Of a DNA stretch of 11,667 bases, positions 5,861-11,667 are shown piece after piece (within the stretch, counting starts at the first letter, position 1; every line of letters starts with the position of its first letter). The notes beneath the pieces are model-generated. The model did not search any database. It was not told where the DNA came from and worked only from the letters and a program-made list of their open reading frames with translations. A program made the position numbers and the translations under genes. The stretch is from Candidatus Symbiobacter sp. (lineage in GTDB: Bacteria > Pseudomonadota > Alphaproteobacteria > Elsterales > Elsteraceae): assembly GCA_030054015.1 (NCBI GenBank), contig JASGCR010000040.1:1-11667 (forward strand), given 5' to 3'.

Positions 5861-7001
5861 TTTTCGAGTCCGGTTTAAAAGAAATAGTACGCTTTACAGT
5901 ATCTATAATTAGCGTGCCTTGTTTGTGTTTCTTAACTTGTCTGAAAATTTTATATCCTTCTAAAATAGAGTGATTCCAGAGAGATAATGGGCATCTTTCT
6001 ACCTCATAGCCCTTAACATACAACTTAATTAATTTCAGCAACTCAGAAGGAACTTTTTTCATATTTTCAAAGTATTCGTATTCTTTTGCATACGAGAAAA
6101 TCAATGCGTTTACACCTTCATCAACCACTATTGCACGTCCACTATCTTGAGCCTCGTCCATTTTTTTATCAGATTTGCGTTTACGCTTTAATAAGCCACG
6201 CATTGTAGGCGACCAATGAAGTATAGCAACGTTTGCAAAATGCAGGACATCATGAAAAGCGTAGGCATCCGGTTTTTCAATATTATCGGTTAGAGGGCTT
6301 CCGATAAAGACATCACCGTATTTCAAATACACTTTGTCATCAGATTTCCTTACTATCCTAATTTTCATTTTTTTAGGAAAGTTTTCGTCTTCGTGTTTAG
6401 ATTCCTCGCCAAAGTTTTCAAATTCAAAATAATCGTATTTTAGAAATTCGCCTGATGATTTTACATAATTAGAGTACAAGACACGTGAAAAATTGAATCC
6501 AATTGATTTAATAAATAATATATAGTTATCGATAAAAGCCGTCAGTTCAGAAACAATATTTGAATTATTTGAACGACTCATGCAATTCCCAATATTAGTT
6601 GCCATATTATCTAAGTATAGGTTATTGTATCTGTTTGACTTATATTTTAAATTTTCTGAAGCATTACTATCAAATATATAAAATAATTTAAGAGATTCTA
6701 AGTTTATGCTTAAAAAATGAGAGGCAGCAATTAAGTACCACAGAATATCGCCTAATTCCTCGTTAATATCATCTTTATAATTTTTATAGCTATTTGTATC
6801 ACGCTTATATTTTTTGTAAGCTGACATGATGCTGCCAACTTCACCGAACAAAGCGTATATAATTATCTTTGCACTGTTGATCTTTACAGATTTTGTTTTT
6901 TCAACGTGTAATAAATAATCCTCCCATGTTAGCTTAAAAGAGCTAACAAGCGGCAGAGAATAAGTATCATTATAAACTATTAGTTCTGAGTATCTCATCA
7001 T
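5847..7001 (-). CDS. MazG-like nucleotide pyrophosphohydrolase fused to an uncharacterised C-terminal domain
   Basis: Residues about 25-105 resemble the all-alpha NTP pyrophosphatase fold: an LFGEVGSIMSAYKKYK helix, then INEELGDILWYLIAASHFL. Acidic residues Glu54, Glu81/Glu82 and Asp85 match the metal-binding pattern, but the second Glu of the usual GExGE is Ser57. Residues about 185-345 form a second conserved-looking region with FHDVLHFANVAILHWSP, RKRKSDKK, a DSGRA turn and DEGVNALIFSYA; the His, Asp and Glu residues could make a metal site. I recall MazG-type proteins with such a C-terminal region but cannot name the domain. MazG enzymes hydrolyse NTPs or dNTPs to NMP and pyrophosphate, which fits cleansing or sensing of altered nucleotides. 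It starts at ATG 7001, 19 bases after the Nmad2 gene, and overlaps the UDG-like gene. Confidence 0.72.
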   Translation of the reverse strand: MMRYSELIVYNDTYSLPLVSSFKLTWEDYLLHVEKTKSVKINSAKIIIYALFGEVGSIMSAYKKYKRDTNSYKNYKDDINEELGDILWYLIAASHFLSINLESLKLFYIFDSNASENLKYKSNRYNNLYLDNMATNIGNCMSRSNNSNIVSELTAFIDNYILFIKSIGFNFSRVLYSNYVKSSGEFLKYDYFEFENFGEESKHEDENFPKKMKIRIVRKSDDKVYLKYGDVFIGSPLTDNIEKPDAYAFHDVLHFANVAILHWSPTMRGLLKRKRKSDKKMDEAQDSGRAIVVDEGVNALIFSYAKEYEYFENMKKVPSELLKLIKLYVKGYEVERCPLSLWNHSILEGYKIFRQVKKHKQGTLIIDTVKRTISFKPDSKNDPA

Positions 7002-7020
7002 CTACAGTCCGTTTTTATAA

Positions 7021-7698
7021 TTAAAATTTGTTGAATCTCATATCTTTTGGTAAGCCGATCAAACCCCTTTCATTTTGGTTTACGAACCACGACATTATTT
7101 CCGTGATAAAGTCAAAACTTCCTTTACGTGTGACTTTTCGGTGTCCAATACTAAGTCTATTTACCTCGTAAATTATTCGTTGAAAGCAATCTGGCATATC
7201 AACTGCGTCTTTGCCCCAATAAATAAAATTTTCTGAGACCAGTACATTATTTGAATTAGTGTCTTTTTCTGTATTTCTTGGGCATTGATCTTTATTTTTG
7301 CTATGGTGTGATTTCTCCTGAATCCACATACCTCCTTCACGATGATATATATTATCACCAAATGCATATTTAGTTGAACGCGAAAAATCAGGTCTTTTGT
7401 TAAAATATTTTGGATTTAACCAGTATTCATCAAACGTCATTTTGTGATCTACAATCATTATGTAAACAATTTTTCTGATATTATGCGTAGAAGTATTTTT
7501 TGCAATTGAAGACAAGCCAATTACCATATCGCCAACCTCTGCAACGCTTCTAATCCTTGGTTTACATGTTGCGAGAGTGCAGTAACCATGAAACGGATTT
7601 GGAGCAAATCCAAAATCACGTGCCACTACATAGTAAAAAACCTTTTTAGGTTCTACATACATATTCGGGAATAGATAGCTTTGATTTAGGTGATCCAT
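7021..7698 (-). CDS. Nmad2-type (nucleotide-modification-associated domain 2) protein
   Basis: A 225-residue protein that is nearly all one domain. The ordered motifs YYVVARDFGFAPNPFHGYC (22-40), TLATCKPRIR, VGDMVIGLSS (55-64), a YIMIVDHKMTFDEYW strand-helix (79-93), GDNIYHR (114-120), the HHS at 131-133 and a late VLVSENFIYWG (152-162) match my memory of the Nmad2 family. Those proteins were predicted from gene neighbourhoods to act with DNA or nucleotide base modification; the biochemistry is not established. The start chosen is ATG 7698, with GAGAA five bases upstream, which overlaps the TIR gene by 53 bases. A TTG at 7716 and an ATG at 7662 are alternatives, and the domain is intact with any of them. 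Second gene of the operon, so probably translationally coupled to the TIR gene. Confidence 0.75.
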   Translation of the reverse strand: MDHLNQSYLFPNMYVEPKKVFYYVVARDFGFAPNPFHGYCTLATCKPRIRSVAEVGDMVIGLSSIAKNTSTHNIRKIVYIMIVDHKMTFDEYWLNPKYFNKRPDFSRSTKYAFGDNIYHREGGMWIQEKSHHSKNKDQCPRNTEKDTNSNNVLVSENFIYWGKDAVDMPDCFQRIIYEVNRLSIGHRKVTRKGSFDFITEIMSWFVNQNERGLIGLPKDMRFNKF

Positions 7699-8128
7699 CG
7701 GGGTTCTCAAAAACAATTGGTTCGTCGCTGTTTATTGCTTTAAGGATTTTCTCTGTGTTCCAACCAAGTAAATAATCACCATAGTCTTTTAAAGCCTGAG
7801 GCACTTCGCATTCTTTTGAACCCCTTTCATAAACACCGATGATTTTTTTTCCTAACTTCGCCGCTTGCTCGATTTCAAATTTTACGAAATCACTCTTATT
7901 TGTTTCTTTTGTTAAATAAACAATCAATATGGAACACCACTCAATTCTTGGTTTTAGAATCTCATACTTAATATAATTTTCATTGGTTGCATCGTTTGGG
8001 TCAGATTCTTTGGGTGTGAAATCACGAAACTCAATTCCTTGGGATGAAATCAATGCCTTCAAGTCATCAATCCCCTCAGCATCCTTTCCTGAGTGGCTTA
8101 TAAAGATGTTAATGGTTTTTTTCGACAT
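7646..8128 (-). CDS. TIR-like domain protein (DUF1863/ThsB type)
   Basis: A 160-residue single-domain protein. Strand one and its loop are INIFISHSGKD (6-16). FRDFTPKESDP (34-44) is the second conserved loop, ILIVYLTKETNKS (67-79) is the core strand, and DFVKFEIEQAAKLGKKIIGVY (80-100) contains the likely catalytic Glu85 in the WV-x-x-EI position, with Phe in place of Trp. The family includes ThsB of Thoeris, which turns NAD+ into a cyclic-ADP-ribose-like signal after phage infection. No ThsA-like SIR2/SLOG gene is in the window; the divergent SLATT membrane protein is the best effector candidate. First gene of the minus-strand operon, with a consensus promoter and AGGTGA three bases before the ATG. 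The AT-rich composition suggests horizontal transfer. Confidence 0.88.
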   Translation of the reverse strand: MSKKTINIFISHSGKDAEGIDDLKALISSQGIEFRDFTPKESDPNDATNENYIKYEILKPRIEWCSILIVYLTKETNKSDFVKFEIEQAAKLGKKIIGVYERGSKECEVPQALKDYGDYLLGWNTEKILKAINSDEPIVFENPDGSPKSKLSIPEYVCRT

Positions 8129-8146
8129 AGATCACCTGTGATTGCC

Positions 8147-8174
8147 TTGACTCGCACATAGTATAGGATATATT
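8147..8174 (+). promoter_or_regulatory. Sigma-70 promoter for the SLATT gene
   Basis: TTGACT (8147-8152), a 16-base spacer and TATATT (8169-8174) predict a start near 8181. The 5' leader to the ATG at 8215 would be about 34 bases. This promoter overlaps almost completely with the opposite-strand TIR operon promoter. Confidence 0.72.
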
Positions 8175-8187
8175 GAGCCATTGTCAA
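8160..8187 (-). promoter_or_regulatory. Sigma-70 promoter for the TIR-Nmad2-MazG-UDG operon
   Basis: Reading the minus strand, TTGACA (8182-8187) is perfect consensus, the spacer is 16 bases and the -10 is TATACT (8160-8165). The predicted start is near 8153, followed by a leader of about 24 bases that ends in the AGGTGA ribosome-binding site of the TIR gene. Confidence 0.78.
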
Positions 8188-8214
8188 CATATCCTTAATG
8201 TGCGATTTAAAATC

Positions 8215-8706
8215 ATGGACATAAACTCCATAAACTCAGGGCTGCAAACCCCATCAAATTCAATAGTGATTCAGCGTTTAGAAAACCAAATAGATTGGTA
8301 TGATGCAAAGGCTTCGCATTGCCAAAAGCGTTATAAATTCTTCAAATTCATTCAAATTGGCTTAACAATATTTTTGTCGGCTTATCCAGGGACATACTCA
8401 ACAATTTTATACGATCCAACGGTGATTTGGGGTGGCGGCATTTTGTTAATGATTATTGAGATGATTCAACAGGTTAATAATTATTACCCACTCTGGATTT
8501 CTTATCGCTCGACCTGTGAAAGGCTAAAGAATCATAAATACCTTTATTTTGGACATGCCGAACCCTATAACCACAACGAAGAAAAAAAGAACGTTGCGAC
8601 TTTGGCAACTAATATTGAAAGAATAATGTCTAAAGAAAACATAGATTGGATTAATGAAACAAAAACCAATAAATCCAAAGAATTGGCGACGGATTTTTTG
8701 AAATAA
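8215..8706 (+). CDS. SLATT/DUF4231-like two-helix membrane protein, putative effector
   Basis: A 163-residue protein. RLENQIDWYDAKASHCQKRY (21-40) is the amphipathic helix that precedes the membrane in SLATT proteins. Two hydrophobic helices follow at about 42-64 and 69-88. Next come the WISYRSTCERLKNHKYLYFG helix (94-113) and a hydrophilic C-terminus. SLATT proteins were predicted as pore-forming effectors that respond to nucleotide signals or to sensor partners, and they often lie beside TIR/DUF1863, SLOG or nucleotidyltransferase genes. The start is ATG 8215: an in-frame TTG at 8173 lies inside the promoter -10 and before the predicted transcript start. The ribosome-binding site is poor, which could keep expression low. 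It is divergent from the TIR operon with 86 bases between start codons. Membrane damage as its action is inference. Confidence 0.75.
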   Translation: MDINSINSGLQTPSNSIVIQRLENQIDWYDAKASHCQKRYKFFKFIQIGLTIFLSAYPGTYSTILYDPTVIWGGGILLMIIEMIQQVNNYYPLWISYRSTCERLKNHKYLYFGHAEPYNHNEEKKNVATLATNIERIMSKENIDWINETKTNKSKELATDFLK

Positions 8707-8714
8707 CTTTCTAT

Positions 8715-8737
8715 AAAAAACATAGTGATCCCACTAT
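8715..8737 (-). terminator. Hairpin with adjacent A6/T6 run, oriented as a minus-strand terminator
   Basis: ATAGTG (8722-8727) and CACTAT (8732-8737) form a perfect six-bp stem with a four-base loop. The A6 at 8715-8720 becomes a T6 just after the hairpin on the minus strand. It would stop minus-strand transcription entering the 3' end of the SLATT gene. For the SLATT transcript itself the hairpin is followed by AAAACG, so it would work poorly. Confidence 0.45.
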
Positions 8738-8781
8738 AAAACGCCCTACTTATCCCATAAAAAAATACGTTACATAAAACC

Positions 8782-8915
8782 CGCCGTTAAATGTCTTTGG
8801 CGGAGGGCAATAAAATGGACGCGCCGGATCGCATTCCTACACGCTGGCGCGGAAATGCGCTGTCATAGCGTGACAAAGACACCGGATTTGAAAACCTTAT
8901 CCAGAGTTTTTTTTC
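8782..8915 (+). ncRNA. Candidate structured RNA ending at a T8 run
   Basis: An eight-bp helix, TGTCTTTG (8792-8799) with CAAAGACA (8874-8881), closes a region holding several more perfect pairings. These are CGCGCC (8820-8825) with GGCGCG (8846-8851), CGCATT (8830-8835) with AATGCG (8854-8859), CACGCT (8840-8845) with AGCGTG (8867-8872), and TGTCA with TGACA (8861-8875). Some cross each other, as in a pseudoknot or alternative folds. TTTTTTTT (about 8906-8913) follows. No known RNA family was recognised and no promoter was assigned. It may instead be a degenerate palindromic element. Confidence 0.3.
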
Positions 8916-8916
8916 C

Positions 8917-8949
8917 CCGCCGCATCAACCGCGTTAATGAAAGCGGCGG
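8917..8949. repeat. Inverted repeat CCGCCGC / GCGGCGG
   Basis: CCGCCGC (8917-8923) and GCGGCGG (8943-8949) flank a loop that contains GCGTTAATGAAA. The core of the right-edge element (CCCGCCG ... GCGTTAGAAAGCGGCGGG, 11458-11485) has a very similar stem and loop. This suggests a decayed or partial copy of the same repeat family. Confidence 0.4.
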
Positions 8950-8962
8950 AAATAAAACTTAA

Positions 8963-9190
8963 TCACGCGGCTTGTCTCATCCGCGATTCCCTGCCATCCA
9001 AGCAAAATCCCCCTTTGCGGTTTGCTCGGATATCGAGGGCGGCAAACGCCGCCAAGACGATCATGTCGCACCCCAATCGCCCGAAGCCGACTAGGTATTT
9101 AACCCTCCAGCCGATGAAGCTAAATTTTCCCATTATGCCAACCGCGACGGCTTGCGCCTAACCATCGACACCGCCTATCCTTATTTGTAG
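8963..9190 (+). pseudogene. Possible eroded coding remnant
   Basis: This stretch is GC-richer than both neighbours. One plus-strand frame is open from 8963, is broken by a single TAG (9092-9094), and resumes with a protein-like run (DEAKFSHYANRDGLRLT, from about 9113) to a stop at 9188. A separate frame starting at ATG 8937 covers the first part. Neither has a ribosome-binding site or a recognised family. The simplest reading is a leftover from a chromosomal gene disrupted by island turnover, but non-coding sequence could look the same. Confidence 0.25.
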
Positions 9191-9224
9191 TTTTGCCGCG
9201 TCGTGACGGTGAGTACAGAAACCT

Positions 9225-9252
9225 TTGCATTTGTAAAATAAATTGGTATAAT
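9225..9252 (+). promoter_or_regulatory. Sigma-70 promoter for the GmrSD-like gene
   Basis: TTGCAT (9225-9230), a 16-base spacer and a perfect TATAAT (9247-9252) predict a start near 9259 and a leader of about 56 bases before the ATG at 9315. The composition turns AT-rich again just here. Confidence 0.7.
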
Positions 9253-9314
9253 CGGTTTAGGGTCGGATGATGCGGCGCAAGCGGTAATTTAATCGCAGAT
9301 ATTTGGAGACGACA

Positions 9315-11390
9315 ATGAGTACCATTCATGTAATAACTGTTCGTGAACTTATCAATTGGTCTTCAGGAAATGCACCACAATCAGAAAATTTAAAATCTTT
9401 TTCAAACGGCTCTTTAGTTTTGCCCCCGATTCAACGTTCAGTAGTTTGGGACAATAAACGTATCATAGATTTTTGGGATAGTTTATTGCGTGGCTACCCA
9501 TTTGGCATGATGATGATACACAAGGCGAACAAAATAGTTAGGTCACTTGATGGAAATACTCATGAATCAGCCAAAAACGATTGGGCGTTATTTGATGGAC
9601 AACAGCGTCTATCGGCCATATTACTTGGTTTTGGTATTGAGCCGTTAAGTAGGGGTCTTAAACTTTGGGTTGATTTTTCAGAGCAAAAACAAAAAGGTGA
9701 TACACTGTTTAATATAAGATTAAGCAGTTCAGGCCAACCATTTGGTTATCAATTAAGCAATCCTAATCAAAAATTTGAGTTAAGCAAAAGGAAAGAGAAA
9801 CGAAAACTATTAAAAGACAAATCAATTCACGAACTTTTTAAAGAAATTTCCGGTATTGACTTGATTGAAGGAAATACAGAGACTATCCCTTTTGCAAATA
9901 TTGCATGTAAATTATTGAATAATCACAGGGATCATCCTTTCAAGGAAAAGAAATATGAAAGTTTTGTCAATAAATTAAATATGGTTCTTGATTATGAATT
10001 TTCTTTAATGGAAATTGACTCTGATATAGTAAATAATCCCGAAGATTATTTACGCGTTTTTTCTCGGATTGGGCAAAATGGCATTCCGCTTTCGAATGAC
10101 GAGCTAACTTACTCCATAATAAAAAATAAATACCCATTTGTCCATGATGTGGTTCAAAAAATTAAGCAAGAAAAGGGTCGTTTTATTAGTGAAATCGACT
10201 TGGTTATGGCTGCGTTACGTGTTGCTAGAGTAACCGCGGATAAAGATAATAATGAATTAAAAAATAAATATGGTCACGGTCGCCCGACCCCTGAATTTGC
10301 TAAAGGTTTATCAAAATATCCAGCGATTGAAGCCAAATTTAAGGAATTTATACCTGAAGCGCAAGAAAAGATCGCTGATTCTTTACTTTTTAAAGCACTC
10401 GACCTTATAAATTTGACCTTATCATACGATAAGGACAATAACCAAATAGGTTTTCCAAGAATTGCAATGTCTATGATTAAGCCAGAACTTATGGATATCC
10501 TTATTTTATTTGCAAATGATTTGAGTGAAACTCCACATGAATCAATAAGAGAATGGATGATTCCATTTGCTTTGCATAGTATTTTGTTTACTAATTTATC
10601 CAAGGCTTCATATAATTTATTTCAAGCATTTTCAGAAGAAAATCATAATTCAATTGATTGCAGTTTTATAAAGGAGAGAATTGCTATTTTTGAAAACGAA
10701 GGAATTTCATATACTATTCCTCGCATTGAAATGTTAGATGCGCTAAAAAAAGACAATTTTTTTGGTAAATCAATCTCAAATCCCTCAAAAGATAGACTTG
10801 CATTTTATAACGAGAAATATGCACATAACCCAAGTGATGGTTTAAGAAAGTTTATTTTTTGGGACCAGAACGCAACAAAATTTGCTTTGCTTTGGTTGCA
10901 AAGAGATTATATTTCCAAGAAATATCCCGATTATGATCCCACTTCAGAACGCGAAGATGATTTGCCAATCGATCTCGATCACTTAATACCTCAGAGTAAA
11001 TTTAGTGGTCATTTTAAATCATTTAAAAGCCAAAGGATTCACGAAAGCGTTAAATACAATACTGAAATAATGAATAAATTCTCTTCACAAAGGAATCCTG
11101 TCGGCAATTCAATTGGCAATCTACGTTGGTTAGATTCTTCAGAAAATCGTGCAAGACAAGATGGTGAAATTGATATAAATGGTGATCTAGAAAATGATTT
11201 CTGTTTAATCAATGCGACAGAATGGAACGGTTTTATTAGTAATGAGGTATGGAATAAGCGTGCAATAAATGAATTTGAAACATTGATTGAATGCAGAAGC
11301 GTGTATTTATATGAGCAATTGCTCAATAAGAGTCTAATTAATGATTTTCTGCTCCCATTAAATGAGATTCAGCCAGGTTCAGATACCTAA
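9315..11390 (+). CDS. GmrSD-type (DUF262/HNH) modification-dependent restriction protein
   Basis: A 691-residue single polypeptide. The N-terminal DUF262 domain shows LPPIQRSVVW (36-45), LLRGYPFG (57-64) and the hallmark FDGQQRLSAI (93-102) used for nucleotide binding in this ParB/sulfiredoxin-like fold. RVFSRIGQNGIPLSNDEL (about 247-264) is also typical. A long helical middle region follows. The C-terminus has an HNH-type nuclease signature: LDHLIPQSKF around His556 and NSIGNLRWLDSSENRAR around 598-613. GmrSD proteins cut DNA carrying modified, for example glucosylated hydroxymethyl, cytosines; related fusions (BrxU, SspE) sense other marks, so the substrate is not certain. The start is ATG 9315, with GGAGA five bases upstream; a TTG at 9303 overlaps that site and is rejected. 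It is a single gene with its own promoter and is AT-rich. Confidence 0.87.
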   Translation: MSTIHVITVRELINWSSGNAPQSENLKSFSNGSLVLPPIQRSVVWDNKRIIDFWDSLLRGYPFGMMMIHKANKIVRSLDGNTHESAKNDWALFDGQQRLSAILLGFGIEPLSRGLKLWVDFSEQKQKGDTLFNIRLSSSGQPFGYQLSNPNQKFELSKRKEKRKLLKDKSIHELFKEISGIDLIEGNTETIPFANIACKLLNNHRDHPFKEKKYESFVNKLNMVLDYEFSLMEIDSDIVNNPEDYLRVFSRIGQNGIPLSNDELTYSIIKNKYPFVHDVVQKIKQEKGRFISEIDLVMAALRVARVTADKDNNELKNKYGHGRPTPEFAKGLSKYPAIEAKFKEFIPEAQEKIADSLLFKALDLINLTLSYDKDNNQIGFPRIAMSMIKPELMDILILFANDLSETPHESIREWMIPFALHSILFTNLSKASYNLFQAFSEENHNSIDCSFIKERIAIFENEGISYTIPRIEMLDALKKDNFFGKSISNPSKDRLAFYNEKYAHNPSDGLRKFIFWDQNATKFALLWLQRDYISKKYPDYDPTSEREDDLPIDLDHLIPQSKFSGHFKSFKSQRIHESVKYNTEIMNKFSSQRNPVGNSIGNLRWLDSSENRARQDGEIDINGDLENDFCLINATEWNGFISNEVWNKRAINEFETLIECRSVYLYEQLLNKSLINDFLLPLNEIQPGSDT

Positions 11391-11408
11391 TATTTCGTGC
11401 ATGAAATT

Positions 11409-11533
11409 CCTTAGAACCTGATCCAAAATTATCACAGATAGAGTAGGTTTGTCATCACCCGCCGTTTGCGTTAGAAAGCGGCGGGCGAAGACGCTCTTAC
11501 TCAACCTTTGATAATTTTGACTCAGGCTTTAAG
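11409..11533. repeat. MITE-like palindromic element
   Basis: The ends CCTTAGAACCTGATCCAAAA (from 11409) and the reverse-oriented TTTTGACTCAGGCTTTAAGG (to about 11534) are imperfect inverted repeats. They include a perfect 11-bp pair, CAAAATTATCA (11424-11434) and TGATAATTTTG (11509-11519). Further inside, GAGTA/TACTC and then GTCATCACCCGCCG (11451-11464) with CGGCGGGCGAAGAC (11479-11492) continue the symmetry to a short loop. There is no room for a transposase. Its core (GTCATYACCCGC and ACGCTCTT) is shared with the left-edge palindrome. As RNA it could also act as a strong hairpin downstream of the GmrSD-like gene. Confidence 0.65.
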
Positions 11534-11586
11534 GGAAGGTCTGAATAAATCTAGTTTTACCCCCCCTTCTTTAGGAAAGTCCGAAC
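11531..11586. repeat. Short dispersed repeat, right copy
   Basis: AAGGGAAGGTCTGAATAAA (11531-11549) is nearly the reverse complement of the left copy's TTATTCAGACCTTCCTT. About 25 bases later TTTAGGAAAGTCCGAACAAG (from about 11570) repeats the left copy's second half in direct orientation. The intervening bases include a C-run. The two halves are joined in the left copy but split here, as if one is rearranged. The remaining bases to 11667 show a GCGGCGAAGCCGC inverted repeat (about 11621-11636) and no gene. Confidence 0.5.
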
Positions 11587-11667
11587 AAGTCCCCTTTTGC
11601 CAAAAGAGCCGCGCATTTGCGAGCGGCGAAGCCGCGAAGCAATCCAGAAAAATCTTGCATTTTCAGG

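Noticed and set aside
7646..7716. Fusion or frameshift between the TIR and Nmad2 genes
   Set aside because: The overlap is explained by separate starts in the second frame. Both domains are complete, with no sign of one broken protein.
8173..8214. TTG start for the SLATT gene
   Set aside because: The codon overlaps the -10 box and precedes the predicted transcript start; ATG 8215 begins directly before the conserved region.
8937..9161. 74-codon plus-strand frame as an intact gene
   Set aside because: No ribosome-binding site or family match, it begins within an inverted repeat, and another frame in the same place looks equally protein-like.

Overview
The window comes from an alphaproteobacterium, or something very close to one. 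The minus-strand block rpmF-plsX-fabH-ihfA-merR (about 0.25-3.9 kb) is the gene order typical of that class. It has GC-rich codon use and tight coupling: plsX/fabH and ihfA/merR overlap by 4 bases. Next to it, divergently transcribed, is a lone dTDP-4-dehydrorhamnose reductase gene (rfbD type, 4113-5018, plus). These six genes are ordinary chromosomal housekeeping genes, although FabH, RfbD and IHF-alpha each carry an unusual low-complexity insert or tail.

From about 5.2 kb the base composition becomes strikingly AT-rich and the content turns into accessory, defence-type genes. A minus-strand operon runs from 8128 down to 5207 and encodes, in order of transcription: a TIR-like protein of the DUF1863/ThsB type, an Nmad2-type protein (nucleotide-modification-associated domain 2), a MazG-like nucleotide pyrophosphohydrolase fused to an uncharacterised C-terminal domain, and a uracil-DNA-glycosylase-superfamily protein. 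A small two-helix membrane protein of the SLATT (DUF4231-like) effector class is transcribed divergently at 8215-8706. The two sides share one intergenic stretch where two near-consensus sigma-70 promoters overlap on opposite strands. I infer a defence system that combines nucleotide or base-modification recognition (Nmad2, MazG, UDG) with a nucleotide-signal producer (TIR) and a membrane effector (SLATT). I do not know this exact five-gene combination as a named system. It is the main candidate for something undescribed here.

After a GC-richer spacer of about 600 bases (8.7-9.3 kb) come a strong promoter and a 691-residue GmrSD-type protein (DUF262 DGQQR domain plus C-terminal HNH). This is a likely modification-dependent Type IV restriction enzyme, so the whole right half has modified DNA as a theme. 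The spacer contains a possible structured RNA ending at a T8 run and an eroded reading frame.

Both window edges hold palindromic repeats: a nested, cloverleaf-like palindrome at 10-178, and a MITE-like inverted-repeat element at about 11409-11533. Copies of a shared short dispersed motif (TTATTCAGACCTTCC and GGAAAGTCCGAA) lie beside each. No integrase, tRNA, rRNA, CRISPR array or complete insertion sequence was seen.
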